A stretch of DNA of 11,427 nucleotides, taken from assembly GCA_002825515.1 (NCBI GenBank), contig PJET01000152.1, forward strand, positions 1 to 11,427, given 5' to 3'. This DNA comes from Candidatus Thorarchaeota archaeon MP11T_1 (GTDB taxonomy: Archaea; Asgardarchaeota; Thorarchaeia; Thorarchaeales; Thorarchaeaceae). Each line of letters starts with the position of its first letter. Position 1 is the stretch's first letter. The notes under the pieces are model-generated. The model did no database searches and had not been told where the DNA came from. It was given only the letters and a program-made list of their open reading frames with translations. Below are positions 1 through 7,394 of the stretch, piece after piece. Both the position numbers and the translations under genes were made by a program.

Positions 1-75
1 CATTTACTCCTGTGCGAACTTTCTCGCTTTGTTCTGTAGCTCTTGTTGTTCATCTGTTAATCTGAAATCAACCAT
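1..75 (-). pseudogene. Acyl-CoA dehydrogenase N-terminus, interrupted by an in-frame stop at the window edge
   Basis: Reading leftward from an ATG at 73-75, the first 23 codons give MVDFRLTDEQQELQNKARKF followed by AQE, which resembles the usual opening of acyl-CoA dehydrogenases (an LT-x-EQ, LQ, R-x-FA-x-E pattern). These FAD enzymes oxidise acyl-CoA in beta-oxidation and usually pass electrons to ETF. A good Shine-Dalgarno (GAGGGA about 6 nt upstream) supports the start. The frame then hits TAA at 4-6, and only three more bases remain. Family members normally continue with EV or EI and a Pro, so one missing base before the TAA would restore a plausible reading. The gene is therefore a frameshifted pseudogene, a sequencing error, or a chance short peptide before another start. 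The enzyme class rests on this short N-terminus only. Confidence 0.5.
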
Positions 76-103
76 AATGTTCCCTCAGAGGAATATGCAG
101 TTT

Positions 104-132
104 CTGACTTTTGGTCAATTGGTTTAAGTCAG
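104..132. repeat. Inverted repeat, 7-bp arms and 15-nt spacer, upstream of the acyl-CoA dehydrogenase-like start
   Basis: CTGACTT (104-110) and AAGTCAG (126-132) are perfect inverted arms around a 15-nt spacer. The element lies in the 92-bp gap between the stop of the ferredoxin/winged-helix gene (168) and the ATG at 75. On the minus strand a weak TATA-like CTTAAACC (121-128) overlaps one arm, about 50 bp before the ATG, so the repeat could be an operator over a promoter. It could also be a transcript hairpin or chance. I see no poly-U tract after it. Confidence 0.35.
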
Positions 133-167
133 TTGCTAAATGGCATCGCTATCATTCAGTTAGTATG

Positions 168-2432
168 CTAGGAGGTGGATGTGATTTGTTTCACAACTTC
201 TGGGAGGTTCCATTTCAATTCCAATTCCAATGCTCCTCTTTCAGGACCAGGACAGCGCCTGACACAAGTCCGGCATGCAACACAGAGCCAGAGATCTACC
301 TCTACTGAACCGAATCCTGGAGCCTCCTTTTCAAGTGAGATGTTCTTCGAAGGTTTGATTGTAGCAAGATTCTGAACTGTCCTATAGAATAATGACCGGC
401 TGGATGGTAGTTGTGAGAGCGCGGCTTCCGAGATTTCAAAGAATTTTGGTATATCTATTCGAGGTTTCAATTCAATTGCGTTCTCTGGACATTCAATCTC
501 ACATGACTTGCAGCCAAGACACTTCGATTGTTCCCACTCAATGGTACCGAATCCTAGCAGAGGCGCGTAGCCCATCTGGTCTCTGTATTCATCAAGGACT
601 GATGGTACATCCACGTCTACTAAGTCTTCAAGGGTGACTTTAGGTCGAGTACTTGGGATTTTGGCACGAGTTCGATAAGCAAGTAAAACTGCTGAGCGTA
701 TCGAATCCTCTACTTCATGCACCGTCGTTTCATCAATCACAAAACCATGCACACGCACTGTTGCGAGCTTATCACGGGCTTTTGAGAAGACTTCCAATGA
801 GTTTGCTAGTCTGCCAATGTCGGGTGCCTTTAGCTCACTCAATATTCTCTCGAGTTCTACTTTGGCTTCGGAGAGTTGAAGAGCGATGTTACTTGCTGTC
901 TGTATAATAATCTCAGATTCGGATGGTGTTCTTGGAACATCATAGAGAATGTATCCATGGCTCTCACCGGCTATTGTAAGAAGTTCATCACGTTTCATTC
1001 TCAGTAGATGTTTGAGAATTCTGTCCTGTGGTATGGTTGTTCTCTCCGCAAGATCATGAGCGGTTAGGGCTCCGAGTTCTCTAATGAGAATCAAGATTGT
1101 GCCACGCTCAAGTTCATTATCGAGATAAGTGTCCATCATTCTCTGATAGACTTCAGGGTCTAGTTTCTCTCCATAAACATTGGTTCCGGAAACAAGGTTG
1201 GGCCCCTTTTCCAAGGTGATTTTGAGACGAAAGCGTGCGAACGCTTCGAGTCCTGCAGAAACGAGAAGTTTGAGATTCTCAGCATCATCAGAGGTTTGAG
1301 AGGTCAGAAGTGCTTCAGTGGCAGTATCAACTATTTCTCTGAGTTTGTTCATCGGTTCTGAAAGACGAGTTTCATCATAAGCCCCCAAGAGTTTCAAGCG
1401 ATCGAGTAGTGATTGAAGATTTCCTAAGGATTCATTTGCAGTTTCAGCATTATTATCTTCAAGTGACTTGACTATTCCTCGAACCTGTTGTACGATTATT
1501 TTCAGAACCAGTGTTGAATTTGGTATTTCTGTGAGGACCTTCGAGAAGACAGGAGCATCACCATCAAGCCCCACCATCTCAATTTCGCCTCTCTGTATCA
1601 TGGTCACAAGAGCATTCTGTATAGCTTGAGACGAAGTTTGCATGAGATCTCCTATCTGTACAACTGTTTTGGAACCCATATTTCCAAGTATGAACATGAT
1701 TAATCCGCGATTGGCTTCAGTGAGCATATTGTCTAAGACTAGCTTGTGGAAACGAACGTCATCAATTCGACCTTCTCGCTTTCCTCTTTTCACTTGAGCT
1801 GCAGCTCTCATCCCCGGACCGTACCTGGTTTTTGTCCCAATTTTTTGTAGCTCATCTAAAGCTGTTTCAGGATCTGTTTCAGCTTTTGTTTTAATCAGAT
1901 TGAGGGTTTCAACCAAGGACACTAGTTCAGCTTGTGCAGATTCTGCTTCAGCTTCAGAGGTTTTCTCTAATTCATCTGTGATTGACTCAATTTCAGAAAT
2001 TAAATTAGATATTGAAGAAAGTGTGGTGGATATGTTAATATCAACACTTGTTTCAAAAGTTTCCTCAACTTTGGTCATGCGACCAAGTGCATCAACAAGT
2101 AGTTTGTTCAAGCCCTTCAACGATTCAGACTCAGTTTTGGATAATGCCTTTTCAAGGCTAGAAATTGACTCTTTGAGAATGCCTCTATCACTAATATCAG
2201 CAACTATTTTGCTTTTCTCAACTGTTTCTAAGAATTTTGCAAAATAAGAGTCAGGAAATGCAAGAATTGCCTCAGTCAGAGGTGCTAGTTCGATTTTAAG
2301 CTTGTCAAGCTCCTCCTTGACCCTGCTAAGTGGAATTGCAGATTCTTCTTTGAGACCTCCAATGGCTAATACCATGTCTAGCATACGTTGCCTCTTAGGT
2401 GCAATAGCTTTCTCAAGTTGCGATTGTTTCAT
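168..2432 (-). CDS. Hdr-operon protein: coiled coils, two winged-helix-like units and two C-terminal [4Fe-4S] ferredoxin motifs (754 aa)
   Basis: I do not recognise this as a named family. Residues 1-200 are acidic, Leu/Glu/Ser-rich helix and probable coiled coil. A basic stretch (about 203-222) leads into a winged-helix-like unit (about 236-298). A second helical stretch (305-405) is followed by a second such unit (about 436-500), then more helix. The C-terminus has two ferredoxin motifs, C638-x2-C641-x2-C644-x3-C648-P and C717-x2-C720-x2-C723-x3-C727-P, each able to bind [4Fe-4S]. No signal peptide or membrane span is visible, so it is probably cytosolic. The ATG overlaps the upstream HdrA-MvhD stop in an ATGA, with GGAGG 7 nt before it inside that gene, so it is translationally coupled to the Hdr subunits. 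It may be an extra electron-carrying subunit of the Hdr complex or a redox-sensing DNA-binding protein; the sequence does not decide between them. Confidence 0.9.
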   Translation of the reverse strand: MKQSQLEKAIAPKRQRMLDMVLAIGGLKEESAIPLSRVKEELDKLKIELAPLTEAILAFPDSYFAKFLETVEKSKIVADISDRGILKESISSLEKALSKTESESLKGLNKLLVDALGRMTKVEETFETSVDINISTTLSSISNLISEIESITDELEKTSEAEAESAQAELVSLVETLNLIKTKAETDPETALDELQKIGTKTRYGPGMRAAAQVKRGKREGRIDDVRFHKLVLDNMLTEANRGLIMFILGNMGSKTVVQIGDLMQTSSQAIQNALVTMIQRGEIEMVGLDGDAPVFSKVLTEIPNSTLVLKIIVQQVRGIVKSLEDNNAETANESLGNLQSLLDRLKLLGAYDETRLSEPMNKLREIVDTATEALLTSQTSDDAENLKLLVSAGLEAFARFRLKITLEKGPNLVSGTNVYGEKLDPEVYQRMMDTYLDNELERGTILILIRELGALTAHDLAERTTIPQDRILKHLLRMKRDELLTIAGESHGYILYDVPRTPSESEIIIQTASNIALQLSEAKVELERILSELKAPDIGRLANSLEVFSKARDKLATVRVHGFVIDETTVHEVEDSIRSAVLLAYRTRAKIPSTRPKVTLEDLVDVDVPSVLDEYRDQMGYAPLLGFGTIEWEQSKCLGCKSCEIECPENAIELKPRIDIPKFFEISEAALSQLPSSRSLFYRTVQNLATIKPSKNISLEKEAPGFGSVEVDLWLCVACRTCVRRCPGPERGALELELKWNLPEVVKQITSTS

Positions 2433-4594
2433 TCAGCCACCTCCATCCACTTCCCAGCAGTTCCATCATGGACAGGGGTGGGTCCTAGCTTTTTGGCACG
2501 TTTCACCATTTCATTGATTGCATTAGTGAAGCGTTCAGGCTCTGCACTAAACATTCTAAACATGTCAACTCGCTCACCTTTCCAACCGATAGCATTCAAT
2601 ATATCGCGAGCCACATCTACTTGCACCTGAGCAATCTCATTGCCAGTGCCCCCTATGTGACATCTGTCTTTCTCACAAGCTGCAATCATTACAGTACTAG
2701 CACCATGTTCGAAAGCCTTGAGAATGTCTATAATGCTTACACGACCTGCACAGGGAACTGGAACTAGACGCGTATTGGCGGGATATTCCATCTTTTTGGT
2801 TCCTACAATATCAATTGTGGAAACTGAACACTCCTCACAATAGAAACAGAGTGTAATTGGATAATCTGGACCTGCATCCTCAAGTGTGGCATCAATCTCA
2901 GACCAAAGTTGCTCGTTGGATAGAAAGTTGAGCTGAGTTGCTCCAGAAGGACATAGACTCTGACAGACTCCACAAGAGTGACAGTTCAGTGTATCAATCG
3001 CGGCCTTGAAGAGAATTTTTTGTTCTTCATCAGCTTCCTCCGCGTCCTTCTGTTCAATCATTAGAGGGACTCCACGAGGACATTGCTGCGCACAGAGACT
3101 ACATCCAACACATTCGTCTAAATTGAGTACAGCTCCACGTGCAATAGACTCAATCTTTCCACCTTGTAATTCGTTGTGGATAATGAGTGCACCAGCTTGG
3201 GCGTCTGTCACAGCCTCAAAAACGAATTGTGGACGGGTGACTCCTCCCACTGCTACCACACCACGCCTGCGGGTTTCATTTCTTCTCAGTTTACCATAGA
3301 GCTCCTTTACATGTCCATCGTCTTCAAGAGCATAGCCCAATGTTTCGGAGAGTTCAGAAATTCCATCAGGAGGTGATATAGCTGAAGAAAGAACCAGCAG
3401 GTCTACAGGTGTTTCTAGATATTTATCAAGCAGAGAATCGTAGATTCGTACAAAGGTCGTACCGTCTTGCTCCCAAGTCATACTGACTCTGCCACGGATG
3501 TAGTCTACACCTTTCTCACGCGATTCTTTGTAAATCATCTCGTTCTCGAATGGAACTCGGATGTCCATGTAGACAATCCTGACATTTGCATCTGGAGTTC
3601 TTTCGAGAATTTCCAAGGAGTTGTCAATTGCAAATGTGCAACACAGTTTACTGCAGTCTTTCTTGTAATCTTCAGATCTGCTTCCTACACACTGAATCAT
3701 TACTACTTCTTTGACTGGCTTGTCATCAGATGGCCGGGCGAATTTTCCCTCTGAGAGCATACACGAGAGCTCGAACTGTGTGATGACATCAGGATTCTTT
3801 CCATAACGGTACTCATCCATCGGTATAGGTTTGAACTCCTTGAATCCGGTAGCAAGAACTATAGCTGATGTGTTCAGCATCCGTTCCTCTTCATCCTCTG
3901 ACGTGTAGTGAACTGAGAAATTTCCCATCTCCCCAGTGACGTATTTGACTCTGGTCTTGGTCATCGTTGTGATATTATTGTCATTCTGGAGAGCATCCAA
4001 TCGGCCACTAAGTATCTCTTTACCTGACTTCCCAGTAGGAGCGACCACTGGAAGACTCCTGACATGGCCTCCTAGTTCATCTGTGATTTCTAATAGAGAA
4101 ACCTTGTAGCCGAGATTTGAAAGACTGAGTGCAGACTCAACACCGGCAATCCCTCCTCCAATGACAGTGACATGAGCGGGAACCTCTTTTTGTTCTAGTA
4201 TACGTCTTGTTGATTTCGCGGATCTTGCTATTGTACCACGAATCATATCTACAGATTTTTTGTTCGCTTCATCCAAGTCTTTGTGCACCCAAGCGGAGTG
4301 TTCTCTGATGTTCACATACTGGATTTGAGAACTATCAAGACCCTTTGAATCAAGGTACTGATCAATCCGTGGTTGGATTTTCTGGCTGGAACATGCAGCA
4401 ATAACAAGATGTCCGTTGCTGGCCTTGAGAAGTTCTGCAATCTTTGCTAGGCCTTCTTCTTGACAGACAAGGTCATGAACAGTTGTAGAGGAAGCTAGAC
4501 TCATTTTGTTGACCTGAGTTTCTAGGAAGTCAAATCCTAACTGAAGTTGTTTGCCGCAAGTGCAGATGAGTACTGCTGATTTGTTGTCATCCAT
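2429..4594 (-). CDS. HdrA-MvhD fusion, QmoB-like FAD/iron-sulfur electron-transfer subunit (721 aa)
   Basis: This is an HdrA-family flavoprotein with an MvhD domain at its C-terminus, the architecture of QmoB and of some long HdrA proteins. An N-terminal Cys domain (C11, C13, C44, C68) probably holds a cluster. An FAD Rossmann motif follows (G146-G-G-x2-G151, with acidic E169), then the HdrA signature QCVGSR with C302, C314 and C318-C319. Two ferredoxin motifs come next (C495/C498/C501/C505-P and C538/C541/C544/C548-P). The MvhD domain (about 579-700) has C583, C586, C589, C615, C640 and C645, and MvhD normally carries a [2Fe-2S] cluster. MvhD usually links HdrA to a hydrogenase or formate dehydrogenase; neither is visible here, so the donor is unknown. 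The gene starts 9 nt after the short HdrA gene and overlaps the next gene by 4 nt. FAD-based bifurcation is possible by family but not shown. Confidence 0.93.
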   Translation of the reverse strand: MDDNKSAVLICTCGKQLQLGFDFLETQVNKMSLASSTTVHDLVCQEEGLAKIAELLKASNGHLVIAACSSQKIQPRIDQYLDSKGLDSSQIQYVNIREHSAWVHKDLDEANKKSVDMIRGTIARSAKSTRRILEQKEVPAHVTVIGGGIAGVESALSLSNLGYKVSLLEITDELGGHVRSLPVVAPTGKSGKEILSGRLDALQNDNNITTMTKTRVKYVTGEMGNFSVHYTSEDEEERMLNTSAIVLATGFKEFKPIPMDEYRYGKNPDVITQFELSCMLSEGKFARPSDDKPVKEVVMIQCVGSRSEDYKKDCSKLCCTFAIDNSLEILERTPDANVRIVYMDIRVPFENEMIYKESREKGVDYIRGRVSMTWEQDGTTFVRIYDSLLDKYLETPVDLLVLSSAISPPDGISELSETLGYALEDDGHVKELYGKLRRNETRRRGVVAVGGVTRPQFVFEAVTDAQAGALIIHNELQGGKIESIARGAVLNLDECVGCSLCAQQCPRGVPLMIEQKDAEEADEEQKILFKAAIDTLNCHSCGVCQSLCPSGATQLNFLSNEQLWSEIDATLEDAGPDYPITLCFYCEECSVSTIDIVGTKKMEYPANTRLVPVPCAGRVSIIDILKAFEHGASTVMIAACEKDRCHIGGTGNEIAQVQVDVARDILNAIGWKGERVDMFRMFSAEPERFTNAINEMVKRAKKLGPTPVHDGTAGKWMEVAE

Positions 4595-4603
4595 CTATCA
4601 GTT

Positions 4604-5854
4604 TCACTTCCTACTCTGGAGTATCTTACACACTACTGCACGTGCCTGGGTCACGCTCTCTGGGACCTCAGCAGGGCCCAAGGCAGTGCCGCATGCATAG
4701 ACATGGTCACCTACCACGACTTCATTCTCCGACAATGGATCTGCAATCCCCACAAAACCACTTGCAGAATTTATTCCGAGTGTTTCAATGAGTTGGCTAG
4801 TGCCTTCTGTTGGTTCTAAGGCAGATGAGAGGACGAAAAGGTCCACTGAAAACTTTAGGTATCTATTCAGAAGCGAGTCATAGACAGTTATGTCTAAAGT
4901 GCCATCCTTAAGAGGTTCAACAATAGTGACCCTACCTCTGACAAATTCCACTCCCGAATTTCGAGATTCTCTATAGTATCGTTCATACCTATCATACGTT
5001 CGGATATCCATGTACACAACACTGACTTGAACATCATCTCGCTCTTGTACGAGAATATTAGCATGTTTGAGAGCAAAAATACAACAAATCTTTGAACAGT
5101 AAGGATAGTAGTTCTCATCTCTGCTTCCAACACACTGTACCATCATCACTCGTTTTGCAGGTTTGCCATCAGATGGTCTTACAAGTGTTCCACCTGTTTC
5201 TCCAAGGGGATCAATTATCTTGGCAAGCTCAAGCTGTGTTATAATGTTGGGGTGTTTTCCATAGCTATACTCATCTACGTTGACGGGTTGCATCTCATGA
5301 TAACCAGTCGCAATGACGATGTCTGAAACTTGAACTGTTTCTTCGGTGGGTTTTGCACCTAGATTGATTGCCTTTGTTGGACACTCCTCTTCAGCTTGTT
5401 TAGCGCCATTATCCTCTTTTCCTGGATTAAAGACCACAGCTTGGGGTTGACACTGAGGCGACAGTAAACGGAATGCCTCTGACTTTTCTAAACAAAGTCC
5501 ACACATTGTACATTTTTTTGGATTGATGTATTCGGGGCCTACTTTTAGCTTGATAGTGAACTGCCCTGGAATGCCAGAGATTTCGTCAACTTCACTGTTC
5601 ATCTTCAAGGCTATGTTGGGCTGGTCGATGAGTGCACTCCTGTAGAAACATTTTCGGATTCCAGGACGCCAGCGGTTTCCTTCGAAACAATAAAAACAAT
5701 CATCGGTGGGAAATGCTTTGTAGAGGTCTAGTGCATTCCCTCCTACTGTTTCTTTATGTTCAACAAGGATTGTTTTAATTCCTGAATCTGCAAGCTCAAC
5801 GGCAGCAGTCATACCTGCAACGCCGGCTCCGATGATAAGGACCGGATTAGACAC
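4604..5854 (-). CDS. Short HdrA-like flavoprotein, QmoA-like (416 aa)
   Basis: This cytosolic FAD protein of the HdrA/QmoA family should relay electrons within an Hdr-type complex. The FAD fold is clear: G9-A-G-x2-G14 and E32, then GGNA. A DDCFYC segment (C53, C56) and C69 follow, where QmoA/HdrA proteins also have Cys residues. The inserted ferredoxin region is reduced: C115, C118 and C121 are present, but the fourth position is Ser125, and only one later CPTKAI (C158) remains of what is normally a second motif. The HdrA hallmark QCVGSR has C241, C253 and C257-C258. Length fits QmoA (about 410 aa) rather than full HdrA (about 650 aa), and there is no C-terminal ferredoxin. The start is GTG at 5852-5854, with GAGGTGA about 6 nt upstream overlapping the hdrB stop; the gap to hdrB is 11 nt. 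Confidence 0.9.
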   Translation of the reverse strand: MSNPVLIIGAGVAGMTAAVELADSGIKTILVEHKETVGGNALDLYKAFPTDDCFYCFEGNRWRPGIRKCFYRSALIDQPNIALKMNSEVDEISGIPGQFTIKLKVGPEYINPKKCTMCGLCLEKSEAFRLLSPQCQPQAVVFNPGKEDNGAKQAEEECPTKAINLGAKPTEETVQVSDIVIATGYHEMQPVNVDEYSYGKHPNIITQLELAKIIDPLGETGGTLVRPSDGKPAKRVMMVQCVGSRDENYYPYCSKICCIFALKHANILVQERDDVQVSVVYMDIRTYDRYERYYRESRNSGVEFVRGRVTIVEPLKDGTLDITVYDSLLNRYLKFSVDLFVLSSALEPTEGTSQLIETLGINSASGFVGIADPLSENEVVVGDHVYACGTALGPAEVPESVTQARAVVCKILQSRK

Positions 5855-5865
5855 TCTTATTCACC

Positions 5866-6732
5866 TCACCCGGTCAAGTGATCAAGAATAGGATCTGCTG
5901 GAACCCTATTCATACTTAAGCCAACTTCTTCTTCATCCATACCCAAAGCGAGACCAAGAATTTGAGGATACAGAAGAACAGGTAAGTTGTATTCCTCACC
6001 GTATGACTCTTTCAGACCTAATTGTTGTAGATCAAGCTGATTGCCACAGGCAGGACAGACTACAGCAATGAATACAGCACCAGATTCTTTCATTGACTTG
6101 ATTTTATCGCGTGCCAGTCTAATTGCTAGGTTTTCATCAACAGGGAGAACTGTTGCACCACAGCATTGTTTCCAAATCGGATATTGAACCACTAAAGCAC
6201 CAGTAGCTTCAATCAACTCGTTCAAGTACTCAGGTCTGAACTCAGTGACATCAACGGGACGGAGAAGATGACAGCCATAGTGAATAGCAATTCCTACACC
6301 ATCTAATGGTTTTGTGACCTTTTTCTTGATTTCTGTAATGCCGATATCAGTGTACAGGGCTTCTACAAAATGACGAGGAGTGATCGTGCCCTTGAATTCT
6401 AAACTCTCTTTCTTTAATAGGTCATTTACCTTCTTTCTGTAATCAGCATCATGTTTGAGAAAGTGGTATGTGTCTTTGAGTGAAGCAAAGCATCCGTTGC
6501 ATGGTGTGACGATATCATGACCATTCTTCTCTGCGATGGCTAAGGTTCTTGCATTTACAGTAAGCCATCCCATGTAATCAATGGCGCGAAGGTTAGGACT
6601 ACCACAACAAGCAACACCGTCCATATACTCCAACTGCATGTCATAAGCTTCTGCAACCTTTATCATGGCTGTTTCGTAGTTAGGATAATTTGCAGGTACA
6701 CTGCAACCCATGTATAGATTGTATACTGGCAT
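5866..6732 (-). CDS. hdrB: HdrB-like subunit with two intact CCG cysteine-rich domains
   Basis: HdrB is the catalytic disulfide-reducing subunit of soluble heterodisulfide reductase; its CCG motifs bind noncubane [4Fe-4S] clusters. Both motifs are complete: C10-x31-C42-C43-G-x34-C78-x2-C81 and C154-x35-C190-C191-G-x34-C226-x2-C229, which fits the family pattern. At 288 aa the length is normal. I start at the second in-frame ATG (6730-6732), because GGTGA lies about 5 nt before it and the protein then opens with MPVYNLYMGC, as HdrB proteins do; an ATG at 6747 would add five residues. The start is 1 nt after the hdrC stop, so coupling is likely. The true substrate is unknown: CoM-S-S-CoB is expected only in methanogens and relatives, and in QmoAB-HdrBC-type clusters HdrB faces another thiol/disulfide or the electron pool. 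Confidence 0.93.
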   Translation of the reverse strand: MPVYNLYMGCSVPANYPNYETAMIKVAEAYDMQLEYMDGVACCGSPNLRAIDYMGWLTVNARTLAIAEKNGHDIVTPCNGCFASLKDTYHFLKHDADYRKKVNDLLKKESLEFKGTITPRHFVEALYTDIGITEIKKKVTKPLDGVGIAIHYGCHLLRPVDVTEFRPEYLNELIEATGALVVQYPIWKQCCGATVLPVDENLAIRLARDKIKSMKESGAVFIAVVCPACGNQLDLQQLGLKESYGEEYNLPVLLYPQILGLALGMDEEEVGLSMNRVPADPILDHLTG

Positions 6733-6733
6733 C

Positions 6734-7276
6734 TTACTCACCCCCATCCACTAGTTTGCTAGTCCGGGTTTCCTTCAGGATGTTTTTCAAGCCATCAACA
6801 GACAAACCGGGTACTTCTGGTTCAAGACCCATATCTTCACGTTCCCAATCTGCTGTCACTGTATAGAGTTGACCTTTCTCTAGTAGTTCTTTACCTAGAC
6901 CTACAATATTGGCTGGGACCTTACCCTCTTCAGCAGCTAGATTTTTACAATCGAAGAAAATGTCAGTGACTCTCACTTTTTGGGGACATCTTTCTTGACA
7001 TTGAAAACACGTCAGACATAACCAAATCTCATCAGAAGAGAGAACCTCATCACGCATTCCTAAAAGTATCATCCGAATCAATTGGTGTGGTTTATACTTC
7101 CAGATGTTCGCAATGGGACATGCTGCTGTGCATGTTGAACAAGCAAAACACGCAGAGAGTTCTTCACCATTTGGCATACTATGAATCTCTTGACGAAACT
7201 TGGTATCAAGTTTAGACATTTCAATAGGATCAATCAATGTGGCTGGTGGTCCAGCCGGTTCTTCTGTTTCAGCCAT
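6734..7276 (-). CDS. hdrC: HdrC-like subunit with two [4Fe-4S] ferredoxin motifs
   Basis: HdrC is the small iron-sulfur subunit that carries electrons from HdrA to HdrB. Two canonical motifs are visible: C43-x2-C46-x2-C49-x3-C53-P and C87-x2-C90-x2-C93-x3-C97-P. The segment between them has the usual HdrC spacing and the IWKYKPHQLIRMILLG stretch typical of the family. At 180 aa the length is normal, and no membrane span is seen, so it is the soluble HdrC type rather than membrane-bound HdrE/QmoC. I choose ATG 7274-7276, with GGTG 7 nt upstream; an ATG at 7291 would add five residues but has no ribosome site. It is the first gene of a five-gene operon, with a TATA candidate about 60 bp upstream. 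Confidence 0.93.
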   Translation of the reverse strand: MAETEEPAGPPATLIDPIEMSKLDTKFRQEIHSMPNGEELSACFACSTCTAACPIANIWKYKPHQLIRMILLGMRDEVLSSDEIWLCLTCFQCQERCPQKVRVTDIFFDCKNLAAEEGKVPANIVGLGKELLEKGQLYTVTADWEREDMGLEPEVPGLSVDGLKNILKETRTSKLVDGGE

Positions 7277-7336
7277 GGGTACGCACCACATCTATGTGTA
7301 GGCTACTCGCAAGTTAGCAGAGCAATTTTGCAGCCC

Positions 7337-7346
7337 ATATTAAAAG
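7337..7346 (-). promoter_or_regulatory. Candidate TATA box for the hdr operon
   Basis: On the minus strand CTTTTAATAT is preceded by TGCAAA, an A-rich stretch in the position of an archaeal BRE. Transcription would start about 25 bp downstream, near 7312, leaving a leader of about 35 nt before the hdrC ATG at 7276. It is the best TATA-like sequence in the gap before the operon. The call is by motif and position only. Confidence 0.45.
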
Positions 7347-7361
7347 TTTGCAGAAACAACG

Positions 7362-7394
7362 ATATTGGCTTCACAGTCATTGAGCTTCCAATAT
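7362..7394. repeat. Inverted repeat, 7-bp arms and 19-nt spacer, between the replication block and the hdr operon
   Basis: ATATTGG (7362-7368) and CCAATAT (7388-7394) are perfect inverted arms. One arm directly abuts the stop codon of the 62-aa gene, and the element ends about 16 bp upstream of the hdr TATA candidate. As RNA from the minus strand it would form a 7-bp stem followed by the U-rich CGUUGUUUCU, so it may help end the replication transcript. As DNA it could be a regulator site for the hdr promoter. Arms this short can also arise by chance in about 100 AT-rich bases. Confidence 0.35.

Noticed and set aside
111..308. Forward 65-aa frame with an AGGAGG-like sequence nearby
   Set aside because: It lies mostly antisense to the conserved second ferredoxin motif of the 754-aa gene, has no recognisable domain, and the AGGAGG falls inside the frame rather than before its start.
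1900..2247. Forward 115-aa Ser-rich frame
   Set aside because: It is the antisense reading of the Glu/Ser-rich coiled-coil region; low-complexity coding strands often leave such open frames.
168..2432. The 754-aa protein as a chemoreceptor or SMC-like coiled-coil protein
   Set aside because: There is no membrane span, no chemoreceptor hairpin tip, and no Walker A or ABC signature; the coiled coil is interrupted by the winged-helix-like units and ends in ferredoxin motifs.
4894..5133. Minus-strand 79-aa frame inside the QmoA-like gene
   Set aside because: It is an out-of-frame shadow of a conserved HdrA region that contains the QCVGSR motif.
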